Shown: positions 1 through 8,730 of the stretch, piece by piece
Layout of the letters: each line of letters starts with the position of its first letter
Numbering within the stretch: position 1 is the first letter of the stretch
Assembly (NCBI GenBank): GCA_013416795.1
Contig: RQSC01000003.1
Location: forward strand, 57,495 to 87,375
Length of the DNA: 29,881 nt
Direction: 5' to 3'
Source of the DNA: Prasinococcaceae sp. CCMP 1430
Lineage: Eukaryota; Prasinodermophyta; Palmophyllophyceae; Prasinococcales; Prasinococcaceae
Notes under the pieces: generated by a model
Database searches by the model: none
Told to the model about the DNA's origin: nothing
Seen by the model: only the letters and a program-made list of their open reading frames with translations
Translations under genes and position numbers: made by a program

Positions 1-1
1 C

Positions 2-331
2 GCGCCGCCGACGGCTGCCATGCGCGCGACGCTCGCCGCGCTGCAGCGCGCGGACTGGCCGGAGGAGGGCGCAGGGGCGCTGGCGGCGTTTGCCCTCTCC
101 GTGCCGCGCGACGGCGAGAGGGGCTCGCCGCCCAGCGCGGTGCGCTCGTGGACGTGCCCGGACATATTTGTCGACGCGGAGAGGTTCGCGCGCAGGCTCA
201 AGAGCCGATACGGGGAAATGCTCGGCGCCGACACGTGCGTGGCGAGCGCGCGCGACGGCGAGCGCCCGCAGGCCCACATGCGCGTCACGCCACAGAAGGC
301 GCACCGCCGCGGCCGCGCCGCCTCGCGCTGA
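2..331 (+). CDS. Unknown protein, C-terminal part (5' truncated by window edge)
   Basis: The frame is open from the window edge and closes with TGA at 329-331. It reads as a mixed hydrophilic protein with a plausible globular stretch (WTCPDIFVDAERFARRLKSR near residues 50-70) and a basic Arg/Lys tail, and it uses GC-ending codons. I do not recognise a family. An ATG at 20 could be a true start or an internal Met; because the frame is open upstream of it I treat the gene as partial. The next candidate start lies only 30 bp downstream of the stop, so this and the following ORF could also be exons of one gene. The product is unknown. Confidence 0.45.
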   Translation, partial: APPTAAMRATLAALQRADWPEEGAGALAAFALSVPRDGERGSPPSAVRSWTCPDIFVDAERFARRLKSRYGEMLGADTCVASARDGERPQAHMRVTPQKAHRRGRAASR

Positions 332-361
332 AGCGCCGGTCGCCCTCCCTCGCGCCTTTTT

Positions 362-849
362 ATGCGCCCGCTTTTCGCGCGCGCGCTGACGCGCGCCGCG
401 GCGGCGGGGCTCGGTGTGTGGTCAACAATCGCAGGTGGGAGCTGGTCGGTCCTTGCGTCTTCCCAGGCGCCGATGGCATCGCCGAGGACATAGGCTATTC
501 CGCGAGCGGCGCAAGGTGTCCTGCCGACGCGGACGAGCAGGTCGCCGACGCTGTGAAGACCGATGCGATAGCGGGCGCCGGGGGCGCCCAACGGAGACGC
601 GCCGGCGCCTTTGGCGGCGCCGGCGCCGGCGCGGCGTGCAAAGTTGCCGCGGTGGGCGGCGTGACGGGCGTTGCAGACGGCTGCCTCGCGGTCCAGGCCG
701 TGGAGGTGCGCCAGGAGACAACGCGGTGCCACAGCGTGCGCGCGACGCGCTTCACCTTCTTCCTGGAGCGCATTGCCGACGGCGCGTACAAAGACTGCTG
801 GATGATACGTGAGTGCCGCCCGGGGGACCTCACGGGCATGTACAACTAG
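362..849 (+). CDS. Possible small targeted or secreted protein, two exons
   Basis: Proposed exons are 362-413 and 467-849, separated by a 53-nt GT-AG intron with acceptor CTTCCCAG; both ends are phase 1, giving 144 residues. The N-terminus (MRPLFARALTRAAAAGL) looks like a short basic/hydrophobic targeting sequence. The body is Ala/Gly-rich with seven Cys and ends in a more ordered stretch, RFTFFLERIADGAYKDCWMI, then a Cys-Arg-Pro-Gly-Asp segment. The second exon has no in-frame ATG before the last 15 codons, so an upstream exon is needed if it codes at all; the proposed one supplies it in phase. No family is recognised. It is supported only by frame and splice consistency and could be a chance ORF in GC-rich DNA. 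Confidence 0.35.
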
Positions 850-982
850 ACACCTGCGGGAGCCTAGGCGATGTGCCGGGCCAAACCCCGTGAGTGCTGC
901 TGCTACCGAGGTGGGCCACACGCGCCAGGCTCCTGGAGGAGGCCGGCCGCACCGCCGTGTGTTGTGAAATACTGAGATCTAT

Positions 983-987
983 TTACA
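983..987 (-). terminator. TGTAA poly(A)-like signal
   Basis: Read on the minus strand this is TGTAA, 56 nt past the stop codon of the Gln-rich gene. Green algae use UGUAA as a polyadenylation signal. Similar sites follow two other genes here, but most genes in the window lack one, so support is moderate. Confidence 0.35.
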
Positions 988-1042
988 CAGCGCACGGAAA
1001 CGCCACGCGGCGCGGCGCGACGCCCCGCTGCGGGCGCGCGCG

Positions 1043-2407
1043 CTACTTCTTGGTCCACAGACCGTTCGGCAGCTGGAGCCCCTCGCCGGTCCACTCGCCC
1101 TTCACCGGTCCCTGCTTGACCTCGTCGATGGGATCGAAGTCGATGGCGAGCACGGTGGGGCGGGCGGGGTCGTACGTCGCCTCGAGCTTCCACGGCTGCA
1201 CGGGGGCGCTGGTCAGCCTCACAGCGGCAGCGCACGGGCTTGAGAGTGTGCGCATGTGCGCTCGCCGCGATGCATACCGTCACTTTGTCGCCAGGCAGAC
1301 ACTTGGCGCCGGGCGCGATGGGCACCGGGTCCGCGCCGAACACGTCGAGCGCGCACTGCGAAGCGCCCCGTGCGCACGCGCCGCGCGCTGCGATGCGCCG
1401 TTCGCAGCCCGGGTGCGACGGATCGTCGTACTCTCCGGCGAACACTGGCTGCTCCCCCGCGAGCGCCGCTGGCGCCGCTGCTGCTGCTGCAGCTGCTGGA
1501 GCAGTTGCTGCTCCAGCAGCTGCTTCTGCTGTTGTTGTTGTTGCTGCTGCTGCCGCAGCAGCTGCTGCTGCTGTAATAGTTGCACCTGTTGTTGTTGCTG
1601 CTGCGTCTGTTGCTGCTGTTGCAACTGCAGCTGCTGCTGCGCCTGCTCGAGCTGCGCGTACTGGAGCTGCAGCAGCTGCTGCTGCTGCAGCCGTGGGGGC
1701 GACTGCTGCAGTTGTGCGTGCTGCAACTGTGCCTGTTGCGTCTGCTGCTGAAGCCGCGCCAGGCGGAGCTGCATCTGCGCTTGTGCGAGCTGGTCTTGTG
1801 CGAACGAAACCGGATCCGTCTGCTCCGAGGAGCCCTGTGCTAGCTGTCCCCCCTGCGCCAGCTGGCTTGCAAGAGCCGCCTGAGACTGTGCGAGCTGCGT
1901 CTGCTGCTGCGCGAGCTGCGCCTCCTGACGGGTGAGGTGCTCCTGATGCCTGACCGTTTGTTGGGCCATGAGGAACTGAGGATTGAGCGGCTCCGAGGTC
2001 GCCTGCAGCGATGTCAGCAGCGTCTTCATGTCCTCGCTCGTCGGCACCACGCATTTGCGCTGCTGCTCGAAACATGGTTGCACGGCCTGGGCCTGAGCCC
2101 GCCGCTGCTGCTGTCGGAAAAGCCGCTCCCTGAACATTTGTTTGTCCATGTGTGCCCCCATTTGGGACTCCGCAAGGGAAAGCTTTTCAGCATCGCCCAT
2201 CGCCTGCGCCTGCGCGAAAGCGCGCTCTGGCGCAGCAGCTGAAGCCCCCGCGGCACCCTCCTCCGCTTCGATCTTCCCCGCAGCGGTGCCTTCTTGCGCC
2301 GCCGTCGCAAGCAGCGTGTAGATGAGGACCTTGGGGTATTCGGTGAGGACGCGTCGCATTATCGACACGCACTGCGCACGTTGCTCCTGCTCGGTGACGC
2401 CGTCCAT
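1043..2407 (-). CDS. Gln-rich protein with a conserved C-terminal 'YxDPxHPGC' module
   Basis: Proposed minus-strand exons are 2407-1586, 1448-1278 and 1195-1043, all phase 0, giving 381 residues. Residues 1-100 are a mixed helical region (SIMRRVLTEYPKVLIYTLL). Residues ~110-275 are dominated by Gln, many encoded by CAG/CAA runs. The C-terminal ~105 residues change character: GEYDDPSHPGCERRI, then GAKCLPGDK, PWKLEATYD, AIDFDPIDE and LPNGLWTKK. From memory, this pattern (YxDPxHPGCxRxI, later a DFxP segment and a terminal WPDGNxW-like end) matches a small uncharacterised domain of plastid and other photosynthetic-lineage proteins. The second intron (1196-1277, donor GTATGC) joins the two halves of that domain well. 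The first intron (1449-1585) starts inside the Gln region and is needed to change frame; a repeat-length error could give the same effect. A TGTAA follows the stop. Function is unknown. Confidence 0.65.
1478..1780. repeat. CTG/CAG-rich low-complexity tract
   Basis: The tract is rich in CTG, TTG and CTC triplets on the plus strand and codes for Gln (CAG/CAA) with some Leu on the minus strand. It is interrupted rather than pure, so it is probably fairly stable, but it is a likely place for length variation or assembly error. It also causes long false Ala and Leu/Cys reading frames on both strands. Confidence 0.8.
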
Positions 2408-2412
2408 TGCGT

Positions 2413-2413
2413 N
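2413..2413. other. Ambiguous base N in a divergent promoter
   Basis: A single N lies 6 bp upstream of the start codon of the minus-strand Gln-rich gene, in a GC-rich stretch shared with the promoter of the plus-strand gene. It may hide a start-proximal change. Confidence 0.95.
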
Positions 2414-2525
2414 CGCCGGCGGCCGCTCGGCGACACAGGCGGCGGCGGCGCCCGCGCCTGTGCGGGCGGGGGGACTGAGGGCAGGGAGGGTGAGGCTGCA
2501 CGCGCGGAAGAATCCTGGCGCCGGG

Positions 2526-3449
2526 ATGGCTGTGGCGACCGCCGCGAGTGGCTGCGCGCGCGACCGTGGGCCACGAACAGCCGGCACGCTCGGAGCGCTT
2601 GGAGCGCTCGGTGCGCCGCCCCCCCCGCCCCGCGAGGTGTCATGCGCCGCGGAGCGCGGCGGCTCCGACGCGGACAGGCTGAGCACGGCGCTCAGCGAGT
2701 CGCGCTCGCGATGGGCCAACCCTAGCCTCACTAAGGGCGCGGGCGCGGGCGTGACGGCCCGCAAGCGCCGGCAGGGCGGGGAGGGCGGGCGGCGCCGCGC
2801 GCACACCGAGGAGACGCGCCGCAAGATCTCCGACAGCGTGAAGCGCTCGTTCGCCGACCGCCGCGCGTCCGAGATACGCGCGGGAAACATCGGCGTTCTC
2901 GAGAAGGATGTCAGCTCCTTCAGGAGCGACCTGCGCAAGTACAAGCGGCTGCGCGCGGAGCTGAGGCCTTTCATGGAACGCTTCCGCGAGCGCGAGGGCC
3001 GCGACCTGACGCTCAAGGACCTTGAGGAGGCAGGGCTGCCTTGGTTGATCTCCAAATACAAGCGCTACCTGGTGCTGCGCGAGCAGGTGGTCAAGCAGAG
3101 CATCGCGCTGCGCTCAGACCTACAGACCGCGCGGCTCGCGGCCACGAGCCACCAACGAGACCTCATGTCGGGATCGAAGGCCGGCGCCAACGCCGTCAGC
3201 TCGCGCGGTGCGGCCGACTCGCAGAGGCGCTCGCTCGCTCGCGCGCTGGCGTTCGAGTCCGCGCAGGAGCGCGCGCACGAGTACCGCCGCGCCATCCAGG
3301 CGAAGCGCCTCACGGAGGAAAAGGTGGACGCCGCCGACGGCAACGCGCTGCGTCGCTTCGTCGAGGGTCAGGCCGGCGGCAACATCTCCGCCACCGCCCT
3401 GGCCGTGCTCCAGAGCAAGCGGCGGGGGCTCGGCGGCGATGCCGCGTGA
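2526..3449 (+). CDS. NUMOD3-like basic protein, possibly plastid-targeted
   Basis: This is a single exon of 307 residues from the first ATG after the divergent spacer. Residues ~85-115 read RRRAHTEETRRKISDSVKRS, which fits the NUMOD3 DNA-binding motif (H-S/T-E-E-T-x-x-K-I-S). That motif is found in homing endonucleases and also in plant nuclear-encoded plastid proteins without a nuclease domain. No GIY-YIG or HNH catalytic motif is present. The rest is long charged helix (VLEKDVSSFRSDLRKYKRLR, LREQVVKQSIALRSDL), probably coiled-coil. The N-terminal ~80 residues are Ala/Gly/Pro/Ser/Arg-rich and could be a transit peptide. The frame stays open upstream to 2322, so a spliced upstream start cannot be excluded. 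The gene is divergent from the Gln-rich gene, with 118 bp between starts. Nucleic-acid binding is inferred from the motif only. Confidence 0.7.
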   Translation: MAVATAASGCARDRGPRTAGTLGALGALGAPPPPPREVSCAAERGGSDADRLSTALSESRSRWANPSLTKGAGAGVTARKRRQGGEGGRRRAHTEETRRKISDSVKRSFADRRASEIRAGNIGVLEKDVSSFRSDLRKYKRLRAELRPFMERFREREGRDLTLKDLEEAGLPWLISKYKRYLVLREQVVKQSIALRSDLQTARLAATSHQRDLMSGSKAGANAVSSRGAADSQRRSLARALAFESAQERAHEYRRAIQAKRLTEEKVDAADGNALRRFVEGQAGGNISATALAVLQSKRRGLGGDAA

Positions 3450-4486
3450 GCATGAAACACGCGTCTGCGCGGGTCCCAGCGGAGGGGCTGCGCGCGCGCG
3501 CATCCCGCGGAGGCGGCGGCGGCTGCGAGCGAAACAGGCGCCGCGTTGACGGCCCGCTTTGCGCGGGCCCCAAGCGCGCCCGATATTGTAATCAGGATAC
3601 GGTGTGACGACAGAACTCTGAAGGAGTAGCCAGCCGGCCGGTACCCACCACGAGGCGCCCCCCTTGTTTGCTCGTCGCCGCTTGGAGTTCGGCCTCGAGG
3701 GTCCCTCGTCCGCGCCAATGCGGTCCAGCTCGCCCTCGCACCTGCCGGCACACGCTCCGGCGAACGCCCCCATCCACATTCGCACCCGCCACCAGCGAGC
3801 CCGCCATCAAATCGAATTCGGCGGTACCACTTCGATCGCCCGTGGTTGTTGCACATGTAGTACTGATATGTATACATTTGTGACATACCAGGAAGAGAGG
3901 ACGAGTACAGCGTCCTCCAGCACCAAGCGCGAGCAGGGCGCCCGCCGGCGCCGACGGCGCCGCGAGCGCCGCGCGCGACGCCGCGCGCGTGCGCGCGCGC
4001 CCAGCGCCGGCCGCACGCCGCGCGCGCTTCCGGGCGCACCAGCTGGCGATTGGTTTCGCACTCCATGAGCAGAAGCGCCGCTCGGGGAACCGTCGCAGTT
4101 CGCAGAAGCACGCGCGTCGGAAAAGCGCGCGCGGCCGACGACGCCGTGGCGTGCCGCGCCGCGCCGCGCTTCCGGAGCCGCTGGGGGAGAGGGCCCGCGA
4201 GCGAGGATGCGCACGGCCCGGGAGCCCAGGGTGGGGTGGGGTGGGGTCACCTGCAGGAGTGTGTGCTTGGCAAGAGGGGGAGGGGGAGTGCGGGCGTCCG
4301 GACCCGCGCGCGCGGGCGGTGCTGCAGCGGCGGTCCTGCGCATGCGCGCACCCGTGCGCACACGGCGCGGACCGCGCGCACCCAGCGGCGGCGTGCGCGC
4401 CTGCGCACGCCTGCTGCGGCACGCCTGCGGCGAGGGCGTCGGCACGACGGCCGGCGCCGTTCGCGGCGGCGGCGGTGCGCGCCGTG
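3450..4486. other. Gene-poor spacer, about 1 kb
   Basis: No gene can be supported here. The stretch is GC-rich with tandem GCGC/GCAC blocks (3980-4020, 4300-4560). It includes one locally AT-richer patch (3840-3890) that may mark a transcription start or nucleosome-free region. Several long frames exist on both strands, but all three frames look equally protein-like, which is what this base composition gives by chance. The 3' end of the upstream gene (TGTAA at 3587) and the promoter of the channel gene must lie inside. Confidence 0.6.
3587..3591 (+). terminator. TGTAA poly(A)-like signal
   Basis: TGTAA lies 138 nt past the stop of the NUMOD3-like gene in the context TTGTAATCAG. The same ten bases follow the channel gene at 8411-8420. 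The repeated context makes a 3'-end signal more likely than chance. Confidence 0.45.
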
Positions 4487-7400
4487 ATGGATCGTTGGCG
4501 TGAACCCGCAGAGGGCGAGGGCGCGCTCGAGGTGCGCACACGCGCATGCGCACGCGCACGAGCATACGTGTGCATGGTGCGGGTGATGGCGTGTGCATCC
4601 GTGTGTCTGCGCACGCCGTCCTGACGAGCACGAGCGCCGGGCTGCGCGCACCTTCCACACTTGCCCCTTGCGCGCACGCGCTTGCACATGATCGCGTACA
4701 CGCACAGGACACCGACGTTTCCATCGATGTTGCGCCAGGCCAGGCCGACGCGGGCGCCAACTTCGCAAATGCGACCGCGCCGCCGATGCCCCCTACCATG
4801 TCCATGGCGCGCCAGGCGAGCGATGTCAACGAGTTCGACGCCAATGCCGAATTTGGTGCGCGCGCTTGCACCGACGCTCCCGACCTTGAGCGCGCACACG
4901 TGCGTGAGCGTGAGCTCTACTGCCGACCAATCACGCTGCCCTCTCCGTCGCTGACGTCTGCATCCGCCCCCCCCCCACCACCACCCACACACACACACAC
5001 ACCACCTCCGGCGCACATGCTCGCGCGCTTTTGACGTGTGCACTTCTGATCGCGCGCGCAGCGGCAATCGAGGCGGCACTGATGGCCGACAACAGCGACG
5101 ATGACTTCGACGCCGTCGCGGACCAAGACGCATCCGCAGACGACCCCGCTGCCGCTCCGGACGCGGGGAAGGATACTGTCGATGACGTCGATGCCGCGAC
5201 GGTAGCGACCGCTGCCGCCGATGCCGCCGCGGCGAAGGTCGCCGACAATGCGGGCGCCACTGCGGGCGCCACTGCGGGCGCCACTGCGAATGCGGCCACC
5301 GCCAGCGCACTTACGGTACGAATACCCTCGCTGCCCTCTGATGGCGTGATCGCGGTGACGACTGCATCTGGCGAGGAGGCGCGCGTGCACGGCACGGCCG
5401 CAGTCGGCTCCACGGCCGTATCGGTGGACATCAGCGGCGCGGGTGCTTCGCCGACGGACAAGATGCTCCAGGACTTCACTGCCGAGTCTTCCAGCGACGT
5501 GAACGAGGCATTTGCCAAGCAGCAGGCGTATGCAAGCACGCCGCGGCGCGCGAACGGCTCGTTGTATCCCATCTGGCGGACGGGTGTGACGAAGATGGGC
5601 ACGCTCTTTGGTCCCGGCGTCGGTATGTGGATGCACACAACGCGCACCTTCGCCAAGCTCTTACTTGTCACCACGCTCCTCGCGGGCCTCAGCTTGTACT
5701 ACTATGCGCGCGCCGCGCTGCAGGGCAATCATGCACGCGAGACCTCCAATCTGCTGTCCATTTTGGGCCTCTCGCCCGTGCAAGTCGCCTACACGACGGG
5801 CGAGGGGACGCTGCTGGACCTGGGTATTGACGCGCGCGGCATCATGACGATCATCGTGATCCTCGATGTTGTGTGTGTCGCACTCTTCCTGCTGGTCCTC
5901 TTTTGGCTCAACCGCCGCCACAACGCTCTAGAGGAAGAGGCCGATATGTCCAGCGTGACGGTGGACGACTACGCCGTGCAAGTGTTCGGCTTGCCACGCA
6001 ACGCGACCGTCGAGGCCGTCGAGGCGTGGTTCGGCCGCTTCGGCAAGGTTGCAGCAGTCTACCAGGCGCAGGATATCAGCAACACCATAGCCATGCGCAA
6101 GAAGCTCGCGACCAGCTTGCGATCGGCGGCGCGCGCGAACGCTGTGGGCGACACGCGCGGCCGCAAGCGCGCACGCGCCGCGGCGCAGGACCTCCACGTG
6201 TCCATCACGCGGCGCGACTCGACCGCGGGGCTTGGTACGGTGGGCACGTTCGTCGTATTTGAGGAGGAGGCCTGTGCTGCGCGCTGCCGCAACGCCCTGC
6301 CGAACGGGAGGCTCGCATGCTTGACCCACAAGAAGCTGCTCTTCCCGTCGGAGCATACGGGAGAACCTGACAGGATGATCTCAGTGCGGCGCGCGCCGCC
6401 CCCCAACGACATTCTCTGGGAGAACCTGCACATCACCTCCTTCCAGCGCTTCTGCCGCGGCGTGGTGGGCAACTTCGCCATGTTGCTGCTAGTGCTCTTA
6501 TCCATCGGCGCCACCACTGTGGCCAAAGAGCAGCTCGACACTCTCAACCCGAACGTGCAGTGCTCGACGACCGTCTACGACTCTTCCAACGCCGCCTCCA
6601 CCCGAGGCCTCGACTGCGAGGCCGCATGGCCTCTGCGCGACGCCGACGAAATATTTTCGCGCACGGGCTCGTTAGCCCCGCGCATGACCACGCGTGCGGC
6701 CATCGGAGGCTTCCTCGACGCGCTCGAGGATGGGCCCGACGACGGCCAGTCGTGCCGCCACTTCATCAAGCTCCGCAACTTTGTCGTCGACTTCAGCGAT
6801 GTCGCCGACTTCAGCGCGGCGCCCCCGTCGGTCGGCGGCGGGTGGGGCGGCGGTTTTGACACGACCACTTGGGCAGACGAGTGCGCGGCGCAGGTGTGCT
6901 ACTCGTGCTACTGTGAGGACGTGGGCTTCCTGGCGTGGCAGCGCGACGACGCCGACTTCGACGCGCGCCCCTTCTGTTCCGACTACTGGAGGAACCAGGC
7001 GCTCTTTTTGGTGTACACGGCTATGGTCCTCGTGGTCGTGGCTGCGGTGAACATGGTGCTGCTCGTCATGTCCAAGGTCATGGGCAACTTCGAGCGCCAC
7101 GCCACGATCTCGGGGCGCGACCGCGCCGTGGCAATCAAGCTGGCCGTAGCGCTGACGATCAACACGGCGGTGGTGCCTGTGCTCACGTATGCATACGTGG
7201 CGCCCCTGAAGGACGTGCCTCTGCTCTTCTCGGGTGTGCACTCAGACGTTAACTCGACGTGGCACGACCTCGTCGTGACGGCCATCGTCACGAGCGCCAT
7301 CATCAACGCCATCACCTTTCCGCTGGCGCACTACGCGAAGCTCGCCACGCGGCGGCTCCGCTTGTGCTGCTGCCGGCGCTTCGCCAAGACGCAGCATGAT

Positions 7401-8336
7401 CTCAACAAGCTCTACAAGCCGCCCAAGTTTGCGCTCGCCGAGCGCACAGGCCAGTTTCTTTCGGTGCTCTTCTACACACTCATGCTCTCTTCGGGCGCCC
7501 CTTTGCTGTGGCCCATCGCCGGCATGTACTGCGTGCTGCAGTACTACGTCGACAAGCGTATGCTACTGCGCTCAGTGAGCATGCCGCCGCGATACTCGGG
7601 GCAGCTCTCGCGCATGATGCGCTCCGTGTTGCCGTTTGCTGCCGCGCTGCACATTCTGCTCAGCATATGGATGTTCGGCAACTCGAGCCTGCCAAGCTAC
7701 CGCTTCGAGGAGGGGTGCCGTGATGATGACGAGGACACGCCGCAGAGGGAGACCGGTGTGGACGATGCGGAGTCGGAGGCCGCGGACTTTGATGAAGGTG
7801 CGATGCCCCAGTGGCTGAAGATCAGGCTGGGCGTGGACGACATCGACGACCAGTTCGACGTGTCGGCGCGCATGTGCCGCCTGAACGGCATCATCCCTGC
7901 AATAGCGTTCGCATGGCTCCTCGCTATTCTGTCGATCGTGTTTGTTTTCAAGGTACGGGCATGCGCACGGGCGCGAGCGCAGGGCGCACGTGCGCAAGCG
8001 CGCGCACGTGCACCCGCGGCCCACACGCATCGCGCGTACACGCGCGTACGCACCCGCACATCACCCTTACACATAGCGCGTGCGCGCGCTGACTCGCCGC
8101 CACGCTTGGCGTTGCAGGTCCTCCGCGGGCTTATGGGCACCCTGTGCCAGGCCTTTGGGCTGTGCAACCGTAAGGCGCGCCTGCAGGGGTGCCCCAGCTT
8201 CTCGGAGGCGCTGCGGATCCGCTTGCTGACGGGTTTGTCAAGCTACCACGCTCACGAGAGCCCCGACTACAGGGACCTCTTCCTCGGCAGGGTGTTGTCC
8301 GCCACGAAGAGCCGCAAGGGGGGCTCAGTCATCTGA
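4487..8336 (+). CDS. OSCA/CSC1/TMEM63-like membrane channel (DUF221 superfamily)
   Basis: Exons are 4487-4531, 4708-4855, 5062-7952 and 8118-8336, giving 1100 residues with all junctions in phase. The N-terminal ~250 residues are acidic and Ala-rich, including three exact 12-bp repeats coding AGAT. Transmembrane segments follow near residues 262 and 325. Next comes a cytosolic RRM-like domain (~360-505: VFGLPRNATVEAVEAWFGRF, then FVVFEEEACAARC). The family signature APPPNDILWENL precedes a third membrane segment near 535. A large Cys-rich extracellular loop (~560-710, with CYSCYCED) leads to about seven more membrane segments (711-1030). FERHATISGRDRAVAIKL and NTAVVPVL fit the OSCA/TMEM16 superfamily core. 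Known relatives are mechanically or osmotically gated cation channels at the plasma membrane; here that is inferred. The last intron (7953-8117) is 165 nt, in frame and without a stop, so it can be mistaken for coding. TGTAA follows at 8412. Confidence 0.9.
5250..5285 (+). repeat. Three tandem copies of a 12-bp coding repeat
   Basis: GCGGGCGCCACT is repeated three times exactly inside the channel gene and codes AGAT x3 in its acidic N-terminal tail. It is probably disordered linker and may vary in copy number. Confidence 0.9.
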
Positions 8337-8411
8337 ATGCGCGCGCTCGCACGCTCGGACTCGTGAGCGTTGGCGGAGGCAGGCAGGTGGTGTATATCGC
8401 GTATCATCCAT

Positions 8412-8416
8412 TGTAA
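8412..8416 (+). terminator. TGTAA poly(A)-like signal
   Basis: TGTAA lies 76 nt past the stop of the channel gene within TTGTAATCAG, the same ten bases as after the NUMOD3-like gene. It lies only 19 bp from the stop of the convergent HAD hydrolase gene, so the two transcripts probably overlap at their 3' ends. Confidence 0.45.
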
Positions 8417-8434
8417 TCAGACAGAAGTCGCTTC

Positions 8435-8630
8435 TCAGGTCGAGGACGACACGCGCGGCTCGGTGCCGAGTGCGACGTCGTGGCGGGCGATGTATTCGAC
8501 TATGGACATGAGGTCCTCCATCACTGGGGCGCCCTCTTTTCGGCTAGTCTCCGTCCACTCGGGCATGCCGAATCGGTCGAGGAGCGCCCCGTGCCAGCCG
8601 GCCGCACGAGCGCCCGCATAGTCCTTATAG

Positions 8631-8679
<49 letters not shown>

Positions 8680-8696
8680 TGTACGCTGTGTGTGCG

Positions 8697-8730
<34 letters not shown>

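Noticed and set aside
903-1935. Long Ala-rich (minus) and Cys/Leu/Ala-rich (plus) frames over the Gln tract
   Set aside because: They are other-frame readings of the CAG/CTG tract. Only the Gln frame has sensible flanks, although the downstream part of the minus Ala frame is used by the second exon.
2805-2860. NUMOD3 motif as evidence of a homing endonuclease
   Set aside because: No GIY-YIG or HNH motif is present and the rest is helical. The motif also occurs in plant plastid proteins without nuclease activity.
3592-5310. Very long minus-strand Arg-rich frames opposite the channel gene start
   Set aside because: They are antisense to clearly coding exons and have no domain features.
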